This document shows, one piece after another, positions 16,522 through 25,848 of a stretch of 64,000 nucleotides of DNA. The translations under genes and the position numbers were made by a program. How positions within the stretch are numbered: the stretch's first letter is position 1; each line of letters opens with the position of its first letter. The notes under the pieces were generated by a model that was given only the letters and a program-made list of their open reading frames with translations, had not been told where the DNA came from and did no database searches. Source of the stretch: Pseudovibrio brasiliensis (GTDB lineage: Bacteria > Pseudomonadota > Alphaproteobacteria > Rhizobiales > Stappiaceae); assembly GCF_018282095.1 (NCBI RefSeq), contig NZ_CP074126.1, forward strand, positions 248,001 to 312,000, given 5' to 3'.

Positions 16522-19500
16522 TGGATATTCCAGCAAAAACCCTCGATAGCCAGCAACGCGCCGCGCATCCTGAAAACTCAGCATGGGTGAGCGCCAACGC
16601 AGGCTCCGGCAAAACCTTCGTGCTGGCCCGCCGTGTGGTCCGCCTGCTCTTGTCCGGCACCGACCCATCCCGCATCCTCTGCCTCACCTTCACCAAGGCT
16701 GCAGCGGCGGAGATGGCAACCCGTGTGTTCGATTCCCTCGCCAAGTGGACACAGCTGAGCGATGCAGAGCTGGCTGCCGAGATTGAGGATATCGAAGGCC
16801 GCCCAACTTCGACCAAGCAACTAGCCAACGCCCGCCGCCTCTTCGCCAAAGCGCTGGAAACACCCGGCGGTCTGAAGATCCAGACTATCCACGCCTTCTG
16901 TGAGGCGCTGCTCCACCAGTTCCCACTGGAAGCCAACGTGGCAGGCCACTTCTCTGTGCTGGATGACCGCTTGGCTGAAGAGCTGCTTAATGAGGCCCGC
17001 GCCAGCATCCTGCACCGCGCAGAGATTGAGCCGGAGTCCGATATCGGGTCAGCCCTGTCCCAGCTTATCGAGCTATTACCGGATTCTGGCGTCGAGAAAG
17101 CCCTCTCAGAGCTGATCAGCCGCCGTGATGCGTTCTACCGCTGGGTTGCTCCTTATGGGGACCTGGAGAGCGCTATTTCCGCGCTTTACGCTGATTTCTC
17201 CGTCATGCCGGAGGATGATATATCTGGCTTTGCTTCCGCGTTGCGACGGAATTGTTCTCTTACCGACGACGAAGTAAAAGCGTTTGCAGAGGCCTTGCGC
17301 GTCGGCTCCAAGACAGATCAGGACCGAGCCGCTGCTCTAGATCAGGCAATCACGCTCAAAAGCGACGAAGCCTGGCGCATTGCATGGTTGAAGATCTTCC
17401 TCACGGGCACTCTCGGTCCTCGCAAATCCCTCGCCACCAAGAAGGTACAAACCGCCTTCCCGGAAGTTGTCGAGCGTCTGTTCGCTGAGCAACTGCGTGT
17501 GCTGGAAGCTCTGCAGCACCTGAATGCCGTCATAACGGTTTCTGGTACAAAAGCGATCCTCACTCTCTCAGATGCGGTTTTGCGTTATTACGAGACGGAA
17601 AAACTCCGTCGCGGTTACCTCGATTTTGAAGATCTGGTGGTTAAATCTGCGCAGCTCTTGTCCCGAGCTGAAGCCGCCCAATGGGTGCAGTACAAACTGG
17701 ATCAGGGCCTCGACCACATCCTCGTGGATGAAGCGCAGGACACCAGCCCGCGCCAGTGGGAAGTGATCCGCGCACTGGCAGAAGAATTCTTCGCTGGCGA
17801 TGGCGCACGAGAGAAAGTCCGCACCATCTTCGCAGTGGGTGATGAGAAGCAGTCCATCTACTCCTTCCAGGGCGCTGTCCCGGCCTATTTCGCCGAAATG
17901 CGCAAGTTCTTCGCCCGCAGAGCAGAGGAAGCGCAGAAAAACTTTGAAGGCATCGAGCTCAACCTCTCCTTCCGCTCCACACCGGATGTGCTGGGCGCGG
18001 TCGATAAAGTATTCGACACGCCGGAAACCTATAAAGGTCTGTCACAGGACAATGTTGCACCGGTACACGAAGCGATCCGTCACAACGATCCGGGGCGTGT
18101 TGAAATCTGGCCACTGGAAGAAGCCGTAGAAACGCTGGAACCAGACGATTGGACCCAGCCGATTGACGCCATCGGCACAGGCAACCCCATGCTGCGCCTC
18201 GCCACCCGCATTGCTGAGCAGATCAAAGACTGGGACCAACGTAAAATAGCAGGCCCGGGGGATGTTCTGGTACTCGTCCGCAAACGAGGCCAGTTTGTGG
18301 AAGCGCTCAACCGTGAACTCAAACGCCTCGATGTACCTGCCGCTGGCTCTGACCGCCTTGTCCTCACAGACCACATCGCCGTCAAAGACCTTGTCGCGCT
18401 GGGCCGCTTTATCCTGCTGCCAGAAGATGACCTGTCTCTCGCCTGCGTCCTCAAGAGCCCGCTCTTTGGCTTGTTGGATGATGACCTCTTTGAAATTGCC
18501 CACGAAACACCGGGTGTTCCAAGACCTGGGACTCTCTGGCATGAGCTGCTGAGAAAGTCAGAGAACAGCGAGAAGTGGCAAGAAATTCGCAAGCAGCTGG
18601 TTGTCTGGCGTGATCGGGCTGACTTCGTGCCGCCCTTCGAGTTTTTTGCCAAGATCATGGGAACCGACGGCTATCGCCAGAAGTTCCGTGAGCGCCTCGG
18701 CACAGAAGTGGATGACGTGCTTGATGAGTTCCTTTCATTGACGCTCACCTATGAAAAGAGCGGCACCCCCGGCATGGAAGGCTTCCTTGCATGGCTTGCA
18801 GAAGCGCCAACCGAGATCAAACGAGAGCTTAACGCCGCTAAAGGCATGGTCCGTATTATGACCGTCCATGGTTCCAAAGGGCTGGAAGCTCCTTATGTTA
18901 TCCTTGCTGATGGCTGTAACGCACCCGTCTCCAGCCTGCATGCGCCGGTGATGGTTGAAAAGCAGCGGGCAGGGGATACGGAAGCAGCGCCCGCTCTTGT
19001 CTGGCTGCCCAACAAAGCACAGCGCACCGAATGGCATGAAGAAGCGCTGGAACTGCTGGCCGAAGAGCAGAAAGAAGAATATCGCCGCTTGCTCTATGTA
19101 GCTCTCACCCGCGCCAAGGATCGGCTTGTCGTGTGTGGCTGGTCACCAAAGCGTGGCCCGCATGATGAATGTTGGTACACACTCACCCGCAACGGGTTGA
19201 TTGAAGAGGCGCGCGAGCAAACAGATGCCAATGGCGAAGTGTCGGCATGGGTCTGGACCAAAGGTGGCATTGAAAAGCCAGAGCCGGTCCTGCCGCAATC
19301 TGAAAAGATTGAGAGCCGGAAACAGGCTGTTATGCCAGACTGGGTCTCAACAAACGTCAGCACGCCTGAGCGTATCCGCCGCGTAAAACCATCTGCCGCC
19401 TTTGAGGAGATGGAAGCAAAAGAGAATATCGAGCAGCAAGATCCGAAAGATGCTCTCGAAGCAGCGCGCCAACCAGAAGACTGGCCGCTGGTCCGTGGCC

Positions 19501-19991
19501 GCATCGTTCACCGCCTGCTGGAGTTCCTACCTGATCTGTCCGAAGAACAACGTATGGTATCTGCCGAAAGGTTCCTTGCCAGTTCCTTGCCGGAGCGCTT
19601 TGCGGACAAGAAGGAACGCCTGCTGGATGATGTGTTGGGTACGCTGGGCAATCCTGAGTTTGGAGAGCTGTTCAGCGACAACGGCAGAGCTGAAGTTCCA
19701 ATTCAGGGCATGCTCACGGGAGAGGACGGCAAACCGGTCGAAGTCTTCGGCCTGATCGACCGATTGCTGGTCAATGACGAAGAAGTGATCATTCTCGACT
19801 TCAAGACAAATGCCTATGTGCCAAGAAGCGTGCACGACGTCTCCGAAACTTATGTTGCGCAGCTGGCAGTTTATAGAAAACTGCTTTCTGAGCTTTATCC
19901 TGATAAGAGAATAAGAGCGCTGCTCCTCTATACGTCAGGTCCACATTTGGTAGAAATACCAGTGGAACTGATGAAATCTTTTAAATTCTAG
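16521..19991 (+). CDS. addA: AddA subunit: UvrD-type helicase and nuclease
   Basis: 1156 aa from ATG 16521, which overlaps the addB stop and has GGGGAGG upstream. DNA helicase-nuclease. Walker A ANAGSGKTFVLARRV, motif II region HILVDEAQDTSPRQWEVI, motif III GDEKQSIYSFQGA, motif IV NLSFRSTPDVL, motif V TVHGSKGLEAPYVILAD, motif VI YVALTRAKDRLVV, and a C-terminal nuclease with IILDFKTNAYVP. All expected motifs are intact. Confidence 0.96.
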   Translation: MDIPAKTLDSQQRAAHPENSAWVSANAGSGKTFVLARRVVRLLLSGTDPSRILCLTFTKAAAAEMATRVFDSLAKWTQLSDAELAAEIEDIEGRPTSTKQLANARRLFAKALETPGGLKIQTIHAFCEALLHQFPLEANVAGHFSVLDDRLAEELLNEARASILHRAEIEPESDIGSALSQLIELLPDSGVEKALSELISRRDAFYRWVAPYGDLESAISALYADFSVMPEDDISGFASALRRNCSLTDDEVKAFAEALRVGSKTDQDRAAALDQAITLKSDEAWRIAWLKIFLTGTLGPRKSLATKKVQTAFPEVVERLFAEQLRVLEALQHLNAVITVSGTKAILTLSDAVLRYYETEKLRRGYLDFEDLVVKSAQLLSRAEAAQWVQYKLDQGLDHILVDEAQDTSPRQWEVIRALAEEFFAGDGAREKVRTIFAVGDEKQSIYSFQGAVPAYFAEMRKFFARRAEEAQKNFEGIELNLSFRSTPDVLGAVDKVFDTPETYKGLSQDNVAPVHEAIRHNDPGRVEIWPLEEAVETLEPDDWTQPIDAIGTGNPMLRLATRIAEQIKDWDQRKIAGPGDVLVLVRKRGQFVEALNRELKRLDVPAAGSDRLVLTDHIAVKDLVALGRFILLPEDDLSLACVLKSPLFGLLDDDLFEIAHETPGVPRPGTLWHELLRKSENSEKWQEIRKQLVVWRDRADFVPPFEFFAKIMGTDGYRQKFRERLGTEVDDVLDEFLSLTLTYEKSGTPGMEGFLAWLAEAPTEIKRELNAAKGMVRIMTVHGSKGLEAPYVILADGCNAPVSSLHAPVMVEKQRAGDTEAAPALVWLPNKAQRTEWHEEALELLAEEQKEEYRRLLYVALTRAKDRLVVCGWSPKRGPHDECWYTLTRNGLIEEAREQTDANGEVSAWVWTKGGIEKPEPVLPQSEKIESRKQAVMPDWVSTNVSTPERIRRVKPSAAFEEMEAKENIEQQDPKDALEAARQPEDWPLVRGRIVHRLLEFLPDLSEEQRMVSAERFLASSLPERFADKKERLLDDVLGTLGNPEFGELFSDNGRAEVPIQGMLTGEDGKPVEVFGLIDRLLVNDEEVIILDFKTNAYVPRSVHDVSETYVAQLAVYRKLLSELYPDKRIRALLLYTSGPHLVEIPVELMKSFKF

Positions 19992-20104
19992 TCGAATGTT
20001 GAGAATTCGTTCGCTTGACGCTCGGCACTTGCGTTCTTACTTTCAGGGCAACAGAGTTTGCTCAGTTGGGGGCGACTCAAACTGAATTACGAAAAGAGGC
20101 AAAA

Positions 20105-20425
20105 ATGGCCACTGTGAATGTTGAAGACGGTAACTTCGAAGCTGAAGTACTTCAGAGCTCTACCCCTGTTCTCGTAGACTTCTGGGCGACCTGGTGTGGT
20201 CCTTGTAAGATGATTGCGCCTTCTCTGGAAGAAATCTCCGAGGAAATGGCTGGTGAGGTTAAGATTGCTAAGCTGGACATCGACAGCAACCAGCAGAGCG
20301 CTATGAACTACGGCGTTCGTTCAATCCCAACCATGATCCTTTTCAAGGATGGTCAGCCTGCAGCAACCCTCGTTGGCGCACAGCCAAAGGGTAAAATTGC
20401 TGATTGGATCAAGCAGTACTCATAA
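20105..20425 (+). CDS. trxA: Thioredoxin 1
   Basis: 106 aa from ATG 20105, preceded by AAGAGG. Cytoplasmic disulfide reductase. Active site [10 protein letters not shown], cis-Pro loop SIPTMILF, full length. Downstream of addA as in other alphaproteobacteria, with a good terminator after it. The 113-base gap after addA suggests its own promoter. Confidence 0.97.
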   Translation: MATVNVEDGNFEAEVLQSSTPVLVDFWATWCGPCKMIAPSLEEISEEMAGEVKIAKLDIDSNQQSAMNYGVRSIPTMILFKDGQPAATLVGAQPKGKIADWIKQYS

Positions 20426-20474
20426 TTTTGAGGGTATCTGCAACGAAATGCTGAGTAAAATCGGGCATTCTGAG

Positions 20475-20514
20475 GATCTCCGGTCACTGAAGTGGCCGGA
20501 GGTCTTTTGTTTTT
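20475..20514 (+). terminator. Rho-independent terminator after trxA
   Basis: 13-bp stem, 5' arm GATCTCCGGTCAC and 3' arm GTGGCCGGAGGTC with two G-U pairs, 4-base loop TGAA, followed by TTTTGTTTTT. Confidence 0.88.
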
Positions 20515-20623
20515 GGCAAACAGTGACTAAATAAGGACCGAATAAAGTTTTGGCACGGGCGCCTGTTGGCAGCCCTGCTTTGCTCTTCGGTGATTAAGAG
20601 CAAGTTTGAAAGACGGGATGACG

Positions 20624-21268
20624 ATGAGCGATCAAGACAAAACTCCGCAGGCAGAAGAGCAGATGAATCCGGAAGCTGTGGTTGAGGAAGCTGCGAGTGC
20701 CAATGGTGCTGAGCAGGCAGAAGCTGCTGTGGAAGTAGATCCAATCGAAGCACTGCAGGCTGAAAACGCTGCCCTGAAAGACCGCGCTCTGCGCACCATG
20801 GCGGAAATGGAAAACCTACGCCGCCGGACTGAAAAAGAAGTCAAAGACGCAAAAGCATACGCTGTCGCTGGTTTTGCCCGCGATATGCTGGTTGTGAACG
20901 ACAACCTTGGTCGTGCAATCGAAGCGCTGCCTGATGATGCGCGTGAGAACGACGATAACCTGAAGGCGCTGGTGGAAGGCGTTGAAATGGTCGAGCGCGA
21001 AATGCTCAACCACCTGGAAAAGCACGGCGTGAAGCGCCTGTCTCCAGAAGGTGAAAAGTTCAACCCACACTTCCATCAGGCGATGTTTGAAGTGCCGAAC
21101 ACCGAAGTTCCAAACAACACCGTTGTTCAGGTTGTTCAGGCTGGCTACGTCATCGGCGAGCGCGTCCTGCGCCCTGCAATGGTCGGCGTTTCCAAAGGCG
21201 GCCCAAAAGTAGCTCCAGTTGCCGACAAAGCAGCAGAGCCAGGCTCCACAATCGACAAAGAAGCCTAA
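20624..21268 (+). CDS. grpE: GrpE nucleotide exchange factor
   Basis: 214 aa from ATG 20624; an ATG at 20618 is equally near the ribosome site. Nucleotide exchange factor for DnaK. Acidic disordered N-terminus, long coiled helix ([20 protein letters not shown], then [13 protein letters not shown]), then the beta domain with [35 protein letters not shown] and MVGVSKGG. dnaK, dnaJ and hrcA are not in the window. Followed by two hairpins. Confidence 0.95.
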   Translation: MSDQDKTPQAEEQMNPEAVVEEAASANGAEQAEAAVEVDPIEALQAENAALKDRALRTMAEMENLRRRTEKEVKDAKAYAVAGFARDMLVVNDNLGRAIEALPDDARENDDNLKALVEGVEMVEREMLNHLEKHGVKRLSPEGEKFNPHFHQAMFEVPNTEVPNNTVVQVVQAGYVIGERVLRPAMVGVSKGGPKVAPVADKAAEPGSTIDKEA

Positions 21269-21272
21269 AAAG

Positions 21273-21300
21273 AAAGCCCTCACACAAATGAGGGCTTCTC
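21273..21300 (+). terminator. Hairpin directly after grpE
   Basis: Arms AGCCCTCA and TGAGGGCT around a short loop, 4 bases after the grpE stop, followed by TCTC and not a clean T-run. It probably works together with the stronger hairpin at 21313. Confidence 0.6.
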
Positions 21301-21312
21301 AAAAGAATTCCA

Positions 21313-21346
21313 AAACGGAGGTCGATGTTCGGCCTCCGTTTTTTTG
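21313..21346 (+). terminator. Rho-independent terminator downstream of grpE
   Basis: 11-bp stem with left arm AAACGGAGGTC and right arm GGCCTCCGTTT (one G-U), 7-base loop, and a run of seven or more T. Confidence 0.88.
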
Positions 21347-21538
21347 TTTGACTCACCCAAAGCTCTGCAAGAAACGCAGGGCTGATCTGAAGTTCTCGGC
21401 GCTGTCCCCAAAACCTTCACAGGATCTCGGGCTATTTAAATCCAACAAATGAAGTAGTGTAGTTCTCCGGTTGCTTTTTTAAGATGGCTGACTAAAACCA
21501 CCAATCTTGAAACCAACGAATTTGCGGGCATGACGTAG

Positions 21539-22177
21539 ATGCATTCTGAGATCTGGCAGTATCTGGACTTTTTGGGCGTGGCCGTGTTCGCCGTAACGGG
21601 CGGACTGGTTGCTGCACGTCTGCGTCAGGATTTTATCGCGTTTCTGTTCTTCTGCTCCTTAACGGGCATCGGTGGTGGAACCCTGCGCGATACGCTTCTG
21701 GATGTGCCAGTTTTCTGGATCGAAGACGAGAGCTACCTCTATGTCTGCCTTATCGTTTCCATCGGTATGTGGTTCTTTGCTCATAGAGTTGAAGCATGGG
21801 GCCGCCCGTTGCGTTGGCTTGATGCGGTGGGTGTTGCTGCCTACTCTGTGATGGGCGCTGCGAAGGCAATCTCACTGGGTGATACGGCTGCTATTGCTGT
21901 TCTCATGGGGGTTGCGAGCGCCACATTTGGTGGAATCCTGCGAGATATCATCGCCGGTCAACCCTCCGCGCTCCTGCAAAGAGAGATCTATCTCGCAGCT
22001 GCCCTTGCTGGCGCGACCACGTACACCGCTGTGCTGATGGTAACAGGAGGTAGCAATCTTGCAGCTGCTCTTGGCTTCGCTGTTGCGATGATCTTACGTG
22101 GTGGTGCTATCGCGAGAGACTGGCACCTGCCGAGCTACGCACCGCCAAGAAAGAAAGACCTTGAGGATCTCGACTAA
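21539..22177 (+). CDS. TRIC/UPF0126-family cation channel-like membrane protein
   Basis: 212 aa, about seven membrane segments in two homologous halves. The first half has FAVTGGLVAARLRQDF and TGIGGGTLRDTLLD; the second has YSVMGAAKAISLGD and ATFGGILRDIIAG. The repeated GG(G/I)xLRD motifs are the signature of the YicG/TRIC family, whose bacterial members form trimeric K+-permeable channels. Single gene with no operon partner. A physiological role is not known from context. Confidence 0.88.
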   Translation: MHSEIWQYLDFLGVAVFAVTGGLVAARLRQDFIAFLFFCSLTGIGGGTLRDTLLDVPVFWIEDESYLYVCLIVSIGMWFFAHRVEAWGRPLRWLDAVGVAAYSVMGAAKAISLGDTAAIAVLMGVASATFGGILRDIIAGQPSALLQREIYLAAALAGATTYTAVLMVTGGSNLAAALGFAVAMILRGGAIARDWHLPSYAPPRKKDLEDLD

Positions 22178-22197
22178 GCTCTGGCAGCTAACCCGGA

Positions 22198-23160
22198 TTA
22201 AACGCGCAGATAAACGTGCCCCGCGGCGGCCAGATCAGCCAGCGCGGTGCCCGTGGATTTGAACAGCGTGATCTGTTCGTAGAAGCGACGCCCCGCCCGG
22301 TCTCCCTGACACAGCTCCGCCAGATCAGACGCAATGTCTTGCAGGCTCAACACCCCATCCGCCAGCGGCTCCTGCAGCTCTCCGGCAGTCGTCGGTGTCG
22401 TGTCATAGCTATCGAGGAACAGTCGCGCCTGCGAAATCACCTCATTATCGCACTCCCGCTGATCCGCATGGGTGGAGCCTACCAGATCCAGATGCGTGCC
22501 TTCCTGAAGCCATTCGCCTTTGATGAGCGGCGTATGCGTGCTGGTCGCACAGCAAACGATATCAGCCCCACGAACAGCCCCTCCCAGATCCGTTGTGGCT
22601 GAAATCGTAAAGGCTTGGCCCTGCATGGCCTCCACCAGCTGCTGAGCCCCGGCAGGACTCCGGTTCCACACCAGAACCTCCTTGATAGACCGCACAGAAG
22701 CGTGCGCTTCAATCAGATACGGTGCAAGACTGCCAGCCCCCACCATCAGCAGGCGAGAGGAATCTTCACGAGACAGGTAGGAAGAAGCCAGCGCCGATGT
22801 GGCCGCCGTACGCCAGTTCACCAGCGCTTTGCCATCGAGCAACGCAAGTGGAGTTCCGGTCTTGCCGGACTGCAAGAGGTAAACACCTGCAACACTGGGG
22901 GATTGATGTTCCTGAGAGCCCGGAAGCGAGCTTTCGATCCGCGTTCCAATAAACCCGCGCTCAATGGTGTCCTGAGCTGCAAAGTCATGCCATGCGGAGG
23001 AAATGGTGAGAGAGCCGTCGTCAAAGCCGGTAGGACGTGCAATTCTTTGTGTGAGCGGGGAAGGGGCCACCGCACCAACACGAAAAGCACGTCTCAGCGT
23101 TTCAAGAAGATCACGAAAGTTCATCACCTCCTCAATTTCCTGAGCAGTGATGATCCGCAT
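22198..23160 (-). CDS. Ornithine cyclodeaminase / mu-crystallin family protein
   Basis: 320 aa from ATG 23160, with GGGG 8 bases upstream. NAD(P)-dependent family that includes ornithine cyclodeaminase, alanine dehydrogenase and ketimine reductases. Visible: N-terminal ITAQEIEEVMNFRDLLETL, catalytic-region GKALVNWRTAATSALASSYL, Rossmann stretch RLLMVGAGSLAPYLIEAHAS and the aspartate region DLVGSTHADQRECDNEVI. The exact substrate cannot be read. It ends 20 bases from the end of the convergent TRIC gene. Confidence 0.85.
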   Translation of the reverse strand: MRIITAQEIEEVMNFRDLLETLRRAFRVGAVAPSPLTQRIARPTGFDDGSLTISSAWHDFAAQDTIERGFIGTRIESSLPGSQEHQSPSVAGVYLLQSGKTGTPLALLDGKALVNWRTAATSALASSYLSREDSSRLLMVGAGSLAPYLIEAHASVRSIKEVLVWNRSPAGAQQLVEAMQGQAFTISATTDLGGAVRGADIVCCATSTHTPLIKGEWLQEGTHLDLVGSTHADQRECDNEVISQARLFLDSYDTTPTTAGELQEPLADGVLSLQDIASDLAELCQGDRAGRRFYEQITLFKSTGTALADLAAAGHVYLRV

Positions 23161-23204
23161 TCGCAATCCCCGTTTTCAGCGTTCAGGGCAGAGTTATAAA
23201 GCGG

Positions 23205-23555
23205 TTAGGCTGCCTTTTTATGGTCTGGTGATGGCAGGCCAGGTGCAATGTCACCCTGTGCCACCTTACGCAGTGAATCCGCTTCATGTTTAAGCTGGTT
23301 CGCTTCCCGCCGCTGTACGCGAGCTTCCTTGCGGAAACGGCCTTGTCGCATCCAGGTCGCCACACCACCAAGCATCACGCCCAGTCCAACAGCGCCAAAC
23401 AGTAACCAGAACACCGGGATGTTGAAGGTCAACATCGGATCCTCTGGATTAAAGGGGTTAAGCGAAATCAGCGTGGAATGCCGGTTCGCAACCGCGAGTA
23501 CAACAAGTAGAGCTGCTATAGGGATAAGCAGCAGGTTCCGAAGGAAACGAGCCAA
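23205..23555 (-). CDS. lapA: LapA-domain (DUF1049) membrane protein
   Basis: 116 aa from TTG 23555, with GGAG 8 bases upstream. Two membrane segments (LLLIPIAALLVVLAVANR and IPVFWLLFGAVGLGVMLGGVATW), then a basic coiled-coil tail (RKEARVQRREANQLKHEADSL). LapA works with LapB (YciM) in control of lipopolysaccharide synthesis through LpxC. Position directly after ihfB is the usual one. No lapB in the window. Confidence 0.83.
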   Translation of the reverse strand: MARFLRNLLLIPIAALLVVLAVANRHSTLISLNPFNPEDPMLTFNIPVFWLLFGAVGLGVMLGGVATWMRQGRFRKEARVQRREANQLKHEADSLRKVAQGDIAPGLPSPDHKKAA

Positions 23556-23570
23556 TTTATTACTCCAGGA

Positions 23571-23870
23571 TCAGTCTTCGCCGTGATCCGTGCCGTCGTT
23601 CAGCCGTTCGCGCATTTCTTTGCCGGTTTTGAAGAACGGAACGAACTTTTCGCCAACTTCAACTTTCTGGCCAGTTCTTGGGTTGCGTCCCACGCGAGCA
23701 GGGCGGTTCTTCACGGAGAACGCACCAAAGCCACGCAGCTCAACGCGGTCACCGCGCATCAGCGCTTCGGTAACTTCATCAAGAATGGCGTTTACGATAT
23801 TCTCTACATCACGCTGATAGAGATGCGGATTACGCTCCGCAATAGTCTGTACTAATTCCGATTTAATCAT
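23571..23870 (-). CDS. ihfB: Integration host factor subunit beta
   Basis: 99 aa from ATG 23870 ([19 protein letters not shown]). DNA-bending protein, heterodimer with IhfA. The HU/IHF signature [21 protein letters not shown] with the DNA-intercalating Pro arm is intact. The start overlaps the sppA stop by 8 bases. IHF is also a cofactor for RpoN-dependent promoters, and rpoN lies in the same window. Confidence 0.95.
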   Translation of the reverse strand: MIKSELVQTIAERNPHLYQRDVENIVNAILDEVTEALMRGDRVELRGFGAFSVKNRPARVGRNPRTGQKVEVGEKFVPFFKTGKEMRERLNDGTDHGED

Positions 23871-24870
23871 GCTTTGCCCCCCCAAGTGCTGAGACTGTTG
23901 CCGCATCCGGAGCCTGCCAAACAGACACGAGACCGTCAAGCGGTAGGCTTGAATCTACGACACTTTTTGCTGTTTTGAGAAGTGAGACTATCAAATTCTG
24001 GTTCTCACTACCCAAAAAGCCTAATAAATTTGCAGGGAACGGGAGTGTCCGTTCGTCTGATTCTGGTTTCCAGTCGATAATTTTCAAATCACTGGAAAGC
24101 CCTTTTTTCTCAATAAGCCACTGATGCGCAGCCTGTTCGCCGCCAATCTCGTCGATCAGCTCCAGCCCTTTTGCCTGGTGTCCGGTGTAAACCTGACCAT
24201 TGGCGAGCTGAAGCGCACGCTCCTGGGAAAGGCCTCTGCGTTCTGCAACCAGCCCAACGAACCACATATAAGTATCGTCGATCAGGTCTTGCAAGGCTTC
24301 CTTCACTTCTGGCGTGGCTGGCTCATAAAAGTTTGGTTCAGCTTTCAATGGCGCGCTTTTGATCGCATCCATCTCAACACCAATCTTGTCGAGCAGGCCC
24401 TTCGCGTTACCGTATTGGAAGAGAACACCAATTGAGCCGGTCAAAGAGGTGTATTGAGCAACAAGGTGGTCACTGGCGATAGCAGAAAGATAAGCAGCGG
24501 AAGCGCCAAGCGTCGTGATGGACGCTGTCACAGGCTTCTTCTCAGCAATCTTGCGCAGCGCGTTATACAGCGCTTCACCGCCGGATGTGGTGCCACCTGG
24601 GGAATTAATGGAAACGATGACGCCCTGCACGGTGTCATCCTTGGCAATTGCTTCAAGCATTTCCAACTGGCGGCGATCATAGGTGATCGGTCCGCTGATT
24701 TCGATGCGAGCAATATGTTTTTCGGATCGGGCAAGCTCTCCAAGGCCGGTTGCCTCAGCGCCACCCCACAACAGCAATGCTGCCAGTGCTAAAAAACTAA
24801 CGACACGCCAGAATGAAACTTTACGTCTCAGGCGCCTACGATCAATAAGAACGTCACTGTCTAGACTCAT
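23863..24870 (-). CDS. sppA: Signal peptide peptidase SppA
   Basis: 335 aa from ATG 24870 ([20 protein letters not shown]); an upstream in-frame start at 24915 adds 15 unlikely residues. Membrane-anchored ([19 protein letters not shown]) periplasmic serine protease that clears cleaved signal peptides. [19 protein letters not shown] is the family motif, the nucleophile Ser is in [14 protein letters not shown], and the catalytic Lys is expected in the preceding strand. Short form, one protease domain. Operon sppA-ihfB-lapA. Confidence 0.92.
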   Translation of the reverse strand: MSLDSDVLIDRRRLRRKVSFWRVVSFLALAALLLWGGAEATGLGELARSEKHIARIEISGPITYDRRQLEMLEAIAKDDTVQGVIVSINSPGGTTSGGEALYNALRKIAEKKPVTASITTLGASAAYLSAIASDHLVAQYTSLTGSIGVLFQYGNAKGLLDKIGVEMDAIKSAPLKAEPNFYEPATPEVKEALQDLIDDTYMWFVGLVAERRGLSQERALQLANGQVYTGHQAKGLELIDEIGGEQAAHQWLIEKKGLSSDLKIIDWKPESDERTLPFPANLLGFLGSENQNLIVSLLKTAKSVVDSSLPLDGLVSVWQAPDAATVSALGGAKHD

Positions 24871-25092
24871 GGGGTCTTCCCGGTCAAACTCAATTAAGCG
24901 ACTATAGGGAAACAATACCTAAGCTTTTGAATAAGCCAAGTGTTCTTTCTCTGCAGGCGGTAAAAACACGACCATAAATTAGGCTTTGTCACTGCCAAAC
25001 GGTTAATTTGGGGGACACAGCCTGTCAAATCTCCGAAATTTCTGGTTGCAATGCTAATCGACTAAGATGCCAGAGAAAATGGCGATACTATG

Positions 25093-25404
25093 TTATTTTA
25101 CGTTTTCCTCTGCTTCCATCAGGTCTTCTTCGTGCGCAATCGCACTTTCCATCAGGTGCCGCCACATCGTCTCGTAGGTTTTCTCGTTCAGTCCGGCTTC
25201 GCGGGCATGCGCCTTCACATTGCTGGCCACCTCTTCAACGCGGCTTTCAATGCGGGCAGCAAGGCCAATCGGTTTTTTGATTTCCGCAGCGCGGGTAATG
25301 TACGTCCAGCGCTCTGCAAACAGGGTGATAAGCTCGGAATCCAGGCGATCAATTTCAGCGCGGATCTGAGCCATGTTCTGACATTCACGAGCAGAGGTTT
25401 TCAT
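25093..25404 (-). CDS. Chorismate mutase (AroQ type)
   Basis: 103 aa, all-helical. MAQIRAEIDRLDSELITLFAERW contains the substrate-binding Arg and matches AroQ; KKPIGLAARIESRVEEV carries the second conserved Arg/Glu region. Converts chorismate to prephenate (Phe/Tyr branch), or may act as an isochorismate-pyruvate lyase-like enzyme. The ATG at 25374 would give 93 aa. It is downstream of a minus-strand terminator at 25514-25565 and stands alone. Confidence 0.85.
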   Translation of the reverse strand: MKTSARECQNMAQIRAEIDRLDSELITLFAERWTYITRAAEIKKPIGLAARIESRVEEVASNVKAHAREAGLNEKTYETMWRHLMESAIAHEEDLMEAEENVK

Positions 25405-25513
25405 TAGTTTTTTGCTGCCTATCGAATTGAATGAAGCGGCTGGGAAATGCCACCTTTTGAAATGTCATACCCGAAATAATTGCCGGGTCGCAACCGGCAT
25501 ATGATTATCGCAT

Positions 25514-25565
25514 AAAAAATCCGTTCCGTTCATCAGGAGGTGGGGGGGAGCTGAGAACGGAACGG
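25514..25565 (-). terminator. Strong minus-strand terminator with a C-rich, anti-Shine-Dalgarno-like loop
   Basis: On the minus strand an 11-bp perfect stem (CCGTTCCGTTC with GAACGGAACGG) is followed by ATTTTTTATG. The 23-base loop contains CCCCCCCACCTCC, which is complementary to ribosome-binding sites. Large CU-rich terminator loops are known from alphaproteobacterial small RNAs with CCUCCUCCC motifs; that comparison is inference. Confidence 0.75.
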
Positions 25566-25569
25566 GATC

Positions 25570-25623
25570 TTATCGGCCATGGGGCCAGTTGGACTTTTCG
25601 TCTTTTTTGGGCCACTGTTTCAT
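25570..25623 (-). CDS. Possible 17-codon small ORF
   Basis: Minus-strand ATG 25623 to TAA 25570 encodes MKQWPKKDEKSNWPHGR, very hydrophilic with two Trp. It lies between the structured RNA at 25639-25809 and the terminator at 25514-25565, inside one apparent transcription unit. No clear ribosome site precedes it, so translation is doubtful. It could be a leader peptide, but its two Trp are separated and the next gene is a chorismate mutase about 165 bases on. Confidence 0.28.
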   Translation of the reverse strand: MKQWPKKDEKSNWPHGR

Positions 25624-25638
25624 CGGTTGCTCTGAAAA

Positions 25639-25815
25639 CCGACAGGTTCAGTGATCTTAATTCTTGACGCGAGAACTAGGGGCATAGTTCATCGCGCGCT
25701 GTTGGAAACCCAAAGCCGATTGCTGCAAGGACGGCGTAAAACGGGTTTCCAGTTAGCCCTGCGGTTTCGGGCGGACCGCGAGGGCATTCCGAAGTTCTGA
25801 ACCTGTCGGACCTTA
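25639..25815 (-). ncRNA. Candidate structured RNA, junction of several hairpins closed by a 13-bp stem
   Basis: A perfect 13-bp stem (CCGACAGGTTCAG at 25639-25651 with CTGAACCTGTCGG at 25797-25809) closes about 145 bases that fold into further hairpins. On the minus strand these are GCCCT-GCGGT/ACCGC-AGGGC, TGGAAACCC/GGGTTTCCA with an inner GCCG/CGGC, and GAACTA/TAGTTC with the loop TGCCCC. A -10-like TAATAA (minus, 25822-25827) would start a transcript at about 25815, just before the stem. It does not match my knowledge of tmRNA, SRP RNA, RNase P RNA or riboswitches. 6S RNA has a similar size and end pairing but is rod-shaped. Strand is likely minus, not certain. Confidence 0.55.
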
Positions 25816-25821
25816 TTTTTG

Positions 25822-25848
25822 TTATTAGCCTCGACAGTTTCAAAACAA
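25822..25848 (-). promoter_or_regulatory. Candidate promoter for the structured RNA
   Basis: Minus strand: TAATAA at 25827-25822 as -10 and a weak TTGTTT/TTTGTT at about 25849-25843 as -35 (15-16 base spacing). Confidence 0.35.

Noticed and set aside
25405-25623. Trp/Phe attenuator for the chorismate mutase
   Set aside because: The small ORF has only two separated Trp codons and no Phe/Tyr, and there is no alternative antiterminator pairing that I can see.
25600-25625. Cobalamin riboswitch (GCCACTG resemblance)
   Set aside because: Only a seven-base resemblance; none of the other conserved B12-box segments are present.
25639-25815. Call as 6S RNA
   Set aside because: Size and end pairing fit, but the interior folds into several hairpins and lacks the long rod with a central bubble; kept as unidentified RNA.
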